Positions 1 to 10,400 of a stretch of DNA of 64,000 nt are shown piece by piece; position 1 is the stretch's first letter, and each line of letters opens with the position of its first letter. The notes under the pieces were generated by a model, which worked only from the letters and a program-made list of their open reading frames with translations, searched no databases and was not told where the DNA came from. Origin of the DNA: Ryuthela nishihirai (Eukaryota > Arthropoda > Arachnida > Araneae > Heptathelidae); the NCBI GenBank assembly GCA_038380435.1, contig JAWZYU010000034.1, forward strand, positions 36,456,901 through 36,520,900, in the 5' to 3' direction. Position numbers and translations under genes: made by a program.

Positions 1-1798
1 ACATGAAAGTCACTCTGAATGGGACATGAGAAGTCTTACTCTGCCTTAAAAATAATGTGAATATGTTCAAAAGATTAATGCATTTCTTAAGAAAAATATC
101 TTATGTAAGAATTGGTTGTATCCACCTTCCCCGATGTAACTATAATGCAACTTTTCCAATGATCCCCTCTTTCCAGTTAAGAGACTTATCCAGTCTTAAA
201 ATTGGTTAAAAGTATCTGCCAAATGTACTGACATAATATTGAATGTACCCAAAGGTAAACGAAACTAATTTAAATTCATTATTATTGAAAATTTTCAGCC
301 CATGGAACCCTTTGTGGTCCCTCTAACCCAGATGTACTCAAACCATGGCACATCGCCTAAGAATGTCACATAATCACCTTTCAAGACAAAATATCATATT
401 TTATTCAGATTTGAATATTTGGCAGATGCAATCAAAATATAATAGTTAGCATTTTGCCAAGCACTTTGTTGCAGCTTTTTGCACAATTTTGCTGAGCACT
501 TTATTGCAACCTGATTTAAGGAAGCATTTGAACTTTAAAATTTTATATTATGCTCTCATGATTAGATATGCTTTCAGAATTGTAAATAGTGTTGCGAATT
601 TAAAAATGGATAAGCACTGAGTGTGAGTATTGGTATTTTCAAACCAATTACAATATACGATATGCTTGAAGAACTGAATTACACGGTCTGGTTGTGCCTC
701 CATAGCCCATGGCTATTTGAGGATGATGATGATGCATTTTAGACATCCATTAAGTGTGAGAATGCAAATAAAAATTACATTTTAGATATTTACATTTGTA
801 ATAAGGGCATTTTACTTCATTTTAATTTCATTTTTATTTCAAATAATGCTTGAATTCAAGACTGTATCTAGTAATTTGATTTGTATAAAAATATTTCAGA
901 TGCAACCGATATTTATGGGGAATGGGAACTAACTGGCAATCCCCATTCCCCAGAAATACTGGATAACCGGGAGAGTACTTCATTACTCTTCGCATTTTCT
1001 GAATTATTCAATATTTCGAGTTTCCACCGTTAATGAGTAATAATGGAAAACGAACATCATTCTTTTTCAAAAAAGTGCTTTCCTCATAAGCGATATAGTT
1101 TTTAATACCCGGTTTAAAGATTTTTAGGAGTAGTCACACGTCTTTGACTCGACCAAATTCGCTCGGTCTAACAAGTGGAAAAATACACCCTCAGAAATGC
1201 AGGACCTGTAACTTCACCTTTTTCATCTCCATTTTGCTTCCTTTTCTTGTTTTCAATTTTGATTTTGCCCTTTAGGACGAATAAGCTTCATTATAAATCC
1301 TATTAAATTTAGAGAATTAACACACTAAGGAATTCGTTTCGGCATACAACACTTCTGAATAAGTAATTAATGTCGATGTAACTTACTGTAAGTTACTTTA
1401 TTTTTCAAGGCTTTGGAGAATATGTTCCGTTTTGTACGCATCGCAAGATTTGTTGTGCTTTATGAAACTAAGTTATCAAAAGTGTTCTAAATTTGTATTA
1501 AAATGTAGAATGTTTATGTAGCATATTATTGAGAATACATGTATTAATATTAACACATATTTTCCCCCTACAGCAACTTACCATAAAAGAATATATGTGG
1601 AAGATAATTCCTAAGAAATTCACAACATTCCGCTTGTGTCCTTCAACTAAGGTTTGTTTTTCAACTATCCTATACTGAGGTAGAACTTTAGTCTGTGTTG
1701 AGATTGAAATGTGCACTGAAAATAAGGAAAATAAAGTTGTGACTTGCATTATTAAGTTCTTTATTCTTCAGAATTTTGCCTCAGATTAATTTTAAATA
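1..1798. other. AT-rich region with no recognised gene
   Basis: No exon of the AREL1 N-terminal half could be recognised. The stretch holds a small 10-bp-stem hairpin near 917-945 (ggggaatggg and its complement) and a dispersed repeat at 661-735. Confidence 0.6.
661..735 (+). repeat. Dispersed repeat ending in (GAT)n, copy 1
   Basis: About 75 bp homologous to 49279-49354. Both share tatgcttg, the block agcccatggc and ttgaggatgatgatgatg. A simple GAT tail at a fixed end suggests the 3' end of a retroposon. The 5' extent is undefined. Confidence 0.5.
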
Positions 1799-2257
1799 TA
1801 CACCCAATTCTGCTTTTACATGGATTTTTTTTTTTACATGATTTTGTTTTAACGTGGTTTAGGAAAAAAATTCCAATTATCTTTTTACATGATTTATTTT
1901 GATCTAGCACGATTCAAACAGCGCCTTTTTCAAAATCTCCATTTGAATTTAATTTTGAAAAAATATTCCTATTCAAGAAAACATTCCTTGAATTTACATT
2001 TATAACAAAGATGCTGCTTTATGGTCACATTTTTCGAAGTAGTTTTAACTTCGAAAATGTACTATAGATACACATTTTGTGCACTAAAATCCCCAAAATA
2101 AAAACTACACTAACATAACTATACAACAAGTTTTCTCTATTTTATTGAAAAATTGTACAAAACCTACTTCATTTGGAATAAAGTGGCAACATTAAGTTCC
2201 GGGAATTCCCTTCAGTTTTATCTTCAGTACATATGTTAGTCTTGGTGTCCTATCTCC

Positions 2258-4417
2258 TTGGATACTAAGATCCAAATTTTAGATAGTCTTGCAACTGGAG
2301 AAGGTTCAACATCCATAGGTAAATATTTTGGTTTGAACGAAGCTACCATAAGAACCATCAAGAAAAATGAAGATGCTATTAGAAAATCTGTGCTTTCTGG
2401 AAAAAAATTGAGCGCTAACTCATCGTACACGAGAAATATTGTAAAAGTGAAGATGGAAAAGGCACTAGCAATGTGGATAGAAGATAACTCGCAAAATAGA
2501 ATACCTCTAGACGGAAATACCATCAAACAGATGGCATTACGAATATATAAGCAAATACAAGAAATGGAACCAACCACATCAGCTAAACAAAAATTATGAA
2601 TTTTCTGCAAGTATAGGTTGGCTAGCAGGATTTCAGGCGGGGGGTGGCTCAGTCAGTAGTGTGCCAAGCTCGTAATCTGTAGTTCCCAGGTTCGAGTCCC
2701 AGCTGGGTCAGCGTTGAGATTTATCTCCGCAAAATTCCCCGCCCTGCCCACAGTCAGTAGGGGACACCGATGGGCTTGGAAAGACTGCCGTCCGTCGAAT
2801 GGGATGTTAAGCTATGGCCCCGTCTACAGGAGAGCCATACTCTGTGCACGTTAAAGAACACGTTGGATGGCCTTGATGGGGGGCTACCATCTGTCTCCCA
2901 ACAGCTGTTCCAGTGGGTCCCCTCCCCCAACCTTCTCTGAGCCTTTGGGGTCCATGTGACATGGCCATTTAGCCCATGGTGTGCAAAAAAGTGCCGCTCA
3001 GAGGTAAAACAACCCAACCTAGCAGGATTTCTTCAAAGACACTCATTTCATAATGTAAAGATAAAAGGTGAAGTTGCATCTGCAAATGAGCCGGCTGCTA
3101 AAGAATTTTGTCCAAAATTGGCCCAAATCATTGAAGATGGTAGATACACTCCTGATCAAGTTTGGAATGCAGATGAAACTGTTCTTTTTTCAGAAAAAAA
3201 TGCAGAGTAGAACCTATGTAGCAAAATCACAAAAAAACTGTTGGTGGCTTTAAAGCAGCTAAGGGTCGTGTGACCTTTCTATTTTGCAGCAATGCTTCAG
3301 GAGATCATATGTTAAAACTACTGCTCATTAATCGATCCCTAAGATCATGGTCAATGAAAGGTGTAGATTCGAATAAATTACCAGTGTATTGGATGGCAAA
3401 CAAAAAAGCCTGGGCTACAAAAGAAATTTTTCATGAATGATTCCATAAATGTTTTGTTCCAGAAGTTAAATGCTATTTGAAGGGAAAAAATCACGAATTT
3501 AAAGTTCTGTTGATTATAGACAATGCGCCTGGCCATCTTGTTTTGGAACACCCAAATGTGCAATTTTGTTTTCTGCTGCCTAATACAACATCCTTAATAC
3601 AACCACCAGACCAGGGTATAATTGCCACATTTAAAACTTACTATGTAAGACAAACATTCCAATACATTTTGGATAAGCTAGATAAGGATAAAGCACTAGC
3701 AATTATTGATGTGTGGAAGAAATTTTCAATTTTAGATTGTATCAGACATGCTGCATTGACATTATCAGAATTAAAACCATCAACTTTAAATGCATGCTGG
3801 AAAGCTATTTGGCCAGAATGTGTAAAAAACAAAAATCCTGTATCCTCAAATATGACTGATATCCTAATATCATCACTTTAGCACATGCAGTTGGTGGAGA
3901 AGGATTCGCAGGATTTATCATTTGCAGATATTGATGAATTGCTGGTTGACAAAGTTCTTTGCAAAGATGAAATAATAGAAGTTGTCCTTGAGACTCCTGA
4001 TGAAAAAGAAAAAAGTAATGGTGATGAAGAGGTTCCACTCACTTCAAGTTTAATTAAAGAAGGGCTTCAAATGGCTAGTAAATTGGAAAGTCATTTTCTT
4101 ACACATGATCCCATTGCGAACAAGCTCAGCAGTTTAAACGTGAACTGAAGTCATGTATGGCACGTTATCAAGAATTATGCAAAGATCTAGTCAAAGCAGG
4201 TTCTCAACGATTGATTACAGAGTTCGTTGTCAAAACTAATCAAACTTCAGAATCACTGGAAACAAGTGACAATTTGGTTCCCCATGCCATAGAGAGCATT
4301 TCACCATTGGAATATGAACACGACGGCCAAAATGTTTCAAGCAATGAAAGTGATTTAATTCCAGTCTTATGCAAACGAATGTGTCTACTGTCAGAAAGTG
4401 ACAAGAATAAAATCTAG
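2258..4417 (+). pseudogene. Tigger (TIGD-like) DDE transposase, broken
   Basis: The N-terminal part (2258-2599) is a CENP-B/pogo-type helix-turn-helix: MDTKIQILDSL, then IGKYFGLNEATIRTIKKNE. After the S1 insertion the catalytic part resumes with LAGFLQRHSFHN. First acidic motif VWNADET (about 3160-3180), second IIDNAPGH (about 3513-3540), third QPPDQGIIATFK (about 3600-3630). These match the family's D...D...D order. A stop near 3208, another near 3438 and frame changes (frames 2, 1, 0, 2 in turn) make it inactive. The tail to 4417 is acidic and family-like. Confidence 0.85.
2635..3018 (+). mobile_element. S1 SINE, full length (family description here)
   Basis: S1 is about 385 bp. A tRNA-like head (A box TGGCTCAGTCGG, B box GGTTCGAGTCC, layout of a Met/Thr tRNA with CGT in the anticodon position in young copies) is followed by a unique body containing the block CACGTTAAAGAACACG and a 3' end GAGGTAAAACAACCCAACC. 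The body resembles conserved central domains seen in SINEs of many invertebrates (recollection, not searched). This copy sits in the Tigger transposase. It is flanked by the 13-bp duplication ctagcaggatttc at 2622-2634 and 3019-3031. Confidence 0.92.
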
Positions 4418-5084
4418 TTAATAAGCAGATGTAAGTCATATTTTGCACTTTTGTATTCTTGAATAGTGACATATTAATTTCTTTATGAAGAATAATTTAC
4501 TCTATATATGTACATATAATTATCTTTATAAGTTTATAAAATAAAAAATGGGTTTAAATGAATAAAAATCAAATAAAGATTTAATTAAAGATTATGATTT
4601 GTTTGAAAACAACTTATTATTTGTACTGGGTTTTCACGTCTGGAACCAATCTTCTATTTTTTCATATGCACTGTATTCTTTTTTGCATGGTTTTTTTTTG
4701 GGAACCTATCTATTGTGTAAAAAGAGAATTGGTTGTATTTTGTAACAAATAGGAGTTATACAAAAATTTGTAATAGAAGTTGTTCACTGTCTTCGAAAAA
4801 AAATGCCTTTTTGAGAAATGATATATTAAAACCAATTTAAGAACTTAAATCACATTTCTTGTAATAAAAAATAAAAATGTTTGAAAAATTCCTGGCCTAT
4901 ATCACTCTTTCCACAGAATCCAAGGGTTCTGCAGGACATACTTTGATAACTTTCTTAGTCTATATTTTTGAAATCTAAATTTAATCTATACAGAGTGGCC
5001 ACTTAATTAAGAATAAATGTCAGTAGTATTCATATTCAGAACTTAGCAACGTTTTAAATAAGCTTTCTTTTTTGTGCGCAAGAG

Positions 5085-5474
5085 GGGGGGGAGGAGTTTC
5101 AGTCAGTAGCGTGCCAGGATCATAATCTGTAGTTCCCAGGTTCGAGTCCCAGCTGGGTAAGCATTGAGATTTATCTCTGCAAAATTCCCCGCCTTGCCCA
5201 CAGTCAGTAGGGGACACCGATGGTCTTGAAAAGGCTGCCATCCATCAGATGGGATGTTAAGCTATGGCCCCATGTGTGGGAGAGCCATACCCTGTGCACT
5301 TTAAAGAACACCCTGGATGGCCTTGACGGGAGGCTACCATCTATCTCCCAACAGCTGTTCCAGTGGTTCCCCTTCCCCAACCTTCTTTGAGCCTTCGTGG
5401 TCCATGTGACCTGGCCATTTAGCCCATGGTGTGCAAAAAAAGTGTCACTCAGAGGTAAAACAATCCAATCCAAA
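5085..5474 (+). mobile_element. S1 SINE, full length
   Basis: Flanked by near-identical 14-bp duplications (tttgtgcgcaagag at 5071-5084; tttgtgggcaagag at 5475-5488). The head has a G-run in place of the usual GGCGGGGG. Confidence 0.88.
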
Positions 5475-5878
5475 TTTGTGGGCAAGAGTGAATGAAAAAT
5501 AAAGTTGTCAATCAATTTTATCTAAATCTTTATTTTTAACAACAATCAATATTTAAGGAGGAAATACAGGGAAGCTGGAATGTATAACACAACAATATTA
5601 GTTAAAATAATTGATTGAAAGTTAATTCAAACAGGTTAAAAAGCAATAATCATTATATTAAATTTCGCTAAAGTGTATAAGCTAATGTTTAGCACTTAGT
5701 ATGATGAATAGTGTAGTTTTTTTTCCAGTTTTGAATGATTTTTGTGGAATGAGTTAATTTGTTAACTGTTTTAGCTAAGTTTTTAAACTTACTGAGCTTT
5801 AAAATCGTACTCCCTATTGACATTATGATCTGTTTGTAATAGAGTTGTATTCATATGAATCAACATATTTTGCATATA

Positions 5879-7052
5879 CACAGTCATATCAGAATAATAT
5901 GACTATCCACGGAATCATAGTGTACCCACCCAGGTGTGTCACAGAGTGTACATGACAAGGTCAACCACACAGAGATATAAGTGGCTGGCCAGGACAGATG
6001 AGCCGTAGTGTGTAACATGAGCACAATGGGCAGAGGTATTGATTTTACAGATGTTCAAAAAGGAATTATCATCGGCTACCATGCCAAGGGTGGAAGCATC
6101 TCGGAAACAGCAGACTTCATGGGCTGTTTGTGAGGTGCTGTAGTAAGGGTGTACCAAGAATGAACCGCTGGCACACCGAGTACCTCCAGATGTCATAACT
6201 GTGGAGCCCCAGAGGAGAACGTCACCTCCATCAACTGGTAAAGGGCAATCGCTCTGTAATTGACCACTCAAATGAACGCTGGGGCACCCAGGTACGTGTC
6301 CCAATAACAGTAGAGCGAACCCTGTTATGCATGTATCTCCAGAGTCAACACTGCATAAAGGCACCAGTGTTAACCAAGGCCCATTGGCAATGCCTGCAGT
6401 TCACACGGGACTACTGTCATTGGACAGTGCAAGAGTGGAATAAGGTTGCCTTCTCTGATGAATCGAAGTTTCTACTGCACAGAAGTGATGGATGGTGGTG
6501 GATACAGTATCAGACACAAGAGAACCAACACCAGGACACACTTGTCAGTCAAGTACAGGCCAGCGGTGGCAGTGTATATGTCTGGAGAATGTTTTCCTGG
6601 TATGAGAAACCCATCAAATGGTCCCTGAAACCAATGGCTACCTGTCCATCCTTGCTGACCACATACATCCCTTCATGTTGGACATTTACCCTGGTGGTGA
6701 TGTGTCTACCAACAGGACAATGTGCCCTGCCATGTCGCTAAGGTGGTGCGCGACTTGTTCCAGGTACACGATAGTGATGCCTCCGTTCTCCCTTGGCTGG
6801 TGAAACCGCCTGACCTGAATCCCATAGAGCACTTGTGGGACCATTTGGATTAACAAGTTCAGTGTGCAGACCCACTACCATGTCATCTCTGGAACCTCCA
6901 TGCTCTGCTGGAGTCCGAATGGGCATGTGTGCCTCTGTAACCTTCCAGGGCCTCATTGTGTCCATACCAATCAGTCTCACCGCTGTCATCTGGGCCAAGG
7001 GTGGTTATTCCGATTATTAGGTAGGTGGTCATATTATTCTAATATGACTGTG
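5879..7052 (+). mobile_element. Tc1-like transposon A, inserted just upstream of an AREL1 exon
   Basis: Left end CACAGTCATATCAGAATAAT after TA (5877-5878). The right end is its complement, ending at 7052, then a TG/TA microsatellite that blurs the right TA. Each end carries a short palindrome (GTCATATTA/TAATATGAC at the right). Size about 1.17 kb. Its last 130 bp are duplicated at 7145-7272. Confidence 0.85.
6017..6850 (+). pseudogene. Tc1-like transposase, broken
   Basis: Begins MSTMGRGIDFTDVQKGIIIG, a Tc1-type helix-turn-helix, and meets a stop at codon 39. Catalytic region motifs: AFSDESKFLLHR near 6450-6480, QQDNVPCH near 6710-6735 and PPDLNPIEHLW near 6805-6840 (D, D, E order). Frame changes separate them. 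Confidence 0.82.
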
Positions 7053-7367
7053 TGTGTGTGTATATATATGTGTGAAGAATTATAACATTAATTCCAATAT
7101 TTATGCAGTTTCAGTTTCAAAGCTCAAACAATCATCAAAATGAGCATGTGTGCCTCTGTAACTTTCCAGGGCCTCATTGTGTCCATGCCAATCAGTCTTA
7201 CCGCTGTCATCTGGGCCAAGGGTGGTTATTCCGATTATTAGGTAGGTGGTCATATTATTCTAATATGACTGTGTGTGTGTGTATATATATATATGTGAAG
7301 AATTATAATATTAATTCCAATATTTATGCAGTTTCAGTTTCAAAGCTCAAACAATCATCAAAATGAG
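6923..7367 (+). repeat. Tandem duplication of Tc1 right end plus AREL1 exon start
   Basis: Two copies of about 222 bp (6923-7144 and 7145-7367). Each contains the 3' end of Tc1 A, the TG/TA microsatellite, the intron end with acceptor ttatgcag and the first ~35 bases of the AREL1 exon. The copies differ by a few substitutions and by microsatellite length. Confidence 0.9.
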
Positions 7368-7473
7368 CCTGTATTAGTTATTGATGATGGCTGCCAACCA
7401 GAAGTAGAATTAATATCTCCAGATCGAAATGTCATAGTTGCTGCATTTACTCAGTTCCTGCTTAAAAATATTG
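7332..7473 (+). CDS. AREL1: AREL1 exon (first in window), pre-HECT segment
   Basis: Encodes fragment residues 1-47 plus one base, ending ...[10 protein letters not shown] with donor gtaagc. It contains the recognisable [13 protein letters not shown] and FLLKNI motifs found just before the HECT domain in AREL1 proteins. The acceptor is ttatgcag at 7331. A second AG six bases further (7337) would drop Phe-Gln in frame. The first ~30 bases of this exon and its acceptor also exist as an upstream duplicate at 7110-7144. Confidence 0.88.
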
Positions 7474-10400
7474 GTAAGCAAATATACAATAAACAATAAA
7501 AAAAAAATTGATGTCACTACCTTTCTTGCACTTTGGCATTTAGACAATTTTAAATAATGCATGTTATTTAAAGTTATAATTGTAAGCAAAAGTATATTCA
7601 AAACACAGCATTAATTACATGATAATGCTGTTGTAGGGTGATTGCTCAAGGACATTTAACCCTAAATTTTTAGATATGTAAAAACTGTTCAACTTAAAAT
7701 GGTGACACTTTTGCATTTAGTAAAATCAAGATTGTCTTTAAATGCACAATAAACATTTGCAGGAATGAAAAAAATAAAGAATTATTGTTTTGAGCTACAA
7801 AGATAAATTACAAGATGTTATTTTGAACAAGTTTATAAAACAATAAGGAGTGAGTATAAAAAATATCTAAGATTTTATTTTAGCTTTTCCATGAGCATAC
7901 GCTTATGAGTGCAGTCATACACTTATCCCTCTTGTTCTTACTGTTAGAGTAATATTCAAATAGCTCAAGAGTCATTTTTGTACAGCAAATTTTTACCCTA
8001 TTTGTAATTACATATCTGATAATATATCTTATTGCCCTGCCCACGATCAGTAGGGGACACCGATGGGCTTGGAAAGACCGCCGTCTGTCGGATGGGACGT
8101 TAAGCCGTGGCCCCATGTGTGGGAGAGCCATACCCTGTGCACGTTAAAGAACACGCTGGATGGCCTTGACGGGAGTCTACCATCTCTCCCAACAGCTGTT
8201 CCAGTGGGTCCCCCCCCCCAACCTTCTCTGAGTCTTCGGGGTCCATGTGACCTGGCCATTTAGCCCATGGTGTGCAAAAAAGTGCCGCTCAGAGGTAAAA
8301 CAACCCAAAATATATCTTATTAATGTTGGTAATATAATAATTTCCTTTCAGTGGGAAGCAATGTATGTGGTAGTGTGCCAGACATATAGGCTGAAGTTTG
8401 CAATTTCATTATCCCAACTGTGCAAACATCAAAATTTTGTCCTCATTTCTATATCTTCTCTCCATGAGAAAGGGGATAATAATGGGCACTAAAAACTCGC
8501 TGCTTGTCAAATGAATTGCTTATCCATGGTCACATGCAGGAGAACCATAATTTTATAAATTACATTAAATAAAACGTATTGGAATTAAATAAGCCTGGTG
8601 AATTTAAGTAATTAAAAATTTCACTCACAGAATCACTGTGAACCCCCATGTTCAGTAGGCAACATCAGATATAAGGTTTAATGTTTAAATATTCAATCCA
8701 TCGCCTTATACTAGATAAGGGGGAGGAAATTCATTGGTCAATGAAGTTCAAGCAAAATAAGGATACTTCAGGTACTCGAGTCTTAATTGCATAATGCAGT
8801 AAAAGATATGTTTTAAATTATTGCCAGCTCGTGCTAAGCAGGATGTTAAATCATTACGAGTTCTTGTTGAAGTGGCTGACACACTCAGTAGCAGAGTATG
8901 TCTTGAAGGCTTGCTTTTGATATTCTGCATGTCATTGTTGTGGATATCAATGCTATAACATCAGTGCTGATGGTATACACTTTGATTTTTCTCTATACTG
9001 ATCTTCATTCTGAAATGCCAGTTTTTTAACACTGCTGGTATCCTTATAGTTGAAAATGAATGAACACCAATTCAACTATAAGGATACCAGCAGTGATAAA
9101 ATAACATCTCAGAATGAAGATCAGCATAAAGAAGATCAAAGTGTATACCATCAGCACTGATACACTATAGCATTGATATCCGCAGCAACGAAATGCAGAA
9201 TATTAAAAGCAAGCCCTCAAGATATACTCTGCTACTGAGTGTGTCAGCCACTTCAAGAACTCGTAATTATTTATCATCCTGCTTAGCAAGAACTGGCAAT
9301 AATTTAAAATATATCTTTCATTGCATTGTGCAATTAAGATTTTAGTCTTAATCTAAGTATCTGAAATATCCTTATTTTGCTCGAGTTTGCTTACATGGAA
9401 GTCTATTGAAAATTGAATTTCATCCCTCTTATGCATGGATGTTTGTGTTGTCTTTCTGCTGAGGTTCTGCCTTCCTCAAATATCTATCTCTATGATGTGT
9501 AAACTTACAGGCTCCTGTCAGATCTCTAGCAAGCAGCTGCTTAATGAGGTATTTTTTTTTATCTGGTATAAGGTGATACCTGCACTAAGTATATTACCTG
9601 ATAACATTTGAGTATCATGGGTAATGCTTTTAGTGCTATAAAAGTTATCTTACATTTGCACACATTCATGGTTATTATACTTCACCGTGACTGTTTATTA
9701 TGTAAAGAGACAAGTGCCGTCCTGTGGCCGAGTGGTTAGCGCACTTGGCTACTGATCTACGGGACCTGGGTTCGAGCCCCGGGTAAGGCATGGATGTTCG
9801 TGTAGTTTTCTGCTGAGGTCCTGCCATCCTCTCAGATCTTCTACTGTGGCATATAAACTGACAGGCTCCTGTCAGACCTCTGTGGCAAGCAGCTGCTTGA
9901 GGGGGTATTTATTTATTTATTTATTTATTTTTATTATAAGGTGATAGATTGAATATTAAGCGTTAAATTTTATATATATATTTGATGTAGCCTACTGAAC
10001 ATTAAGCCACATCATACAATGATTTTGTGACTGATTAAATTTTTAGATAAAAGATAAGCAAATTAGACCCCAAGCAGCCACTTTCCAAAGAGGTCTGACA
10101 GGAACCTGTTAGTATTATATTGATTATACTTTAGAGAAGATCTGTGAGGATTCATTAAAACATGTGTCTGCTCTTTAAAGCTGACCAGTGGGTCCACTTT
10201 ATCATATTAGTTTTGAGGTCTTTATGATATTCTTCAAAGCAATTTAATGAAAAAGAAAAATTGTGCTTGTGTTAATTCCCTCCATTGCTTAAAGTCTTAT
10301 ATAAAGAGAAAGAAGGTCCTTCACTACACTGAGGATGGATATAATCTAGAAGCTTTACTAGCTTGTCCTGGTTTCTCATGCAACAAACAAACAAAAGGAG

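Larger units (their letters stand above)
1801..4735 (+). mobile_element. pogo/Tigger-type DNA transposon, interrupted by S1
   Basis: Flanked by TA at 1799-1800 and 4736-4737. The left end CACCCAATTCTGCTTTTACA and the complement of the right end CAACCAATTCTCTTTTTACA are matching terminal inverted repeats. About 2.5 kb once the S1 insertion is removed, usual for Tigger elements. It encodes a broken CENP-B/DDE transposase (separate entry). Confidence 0.88.
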
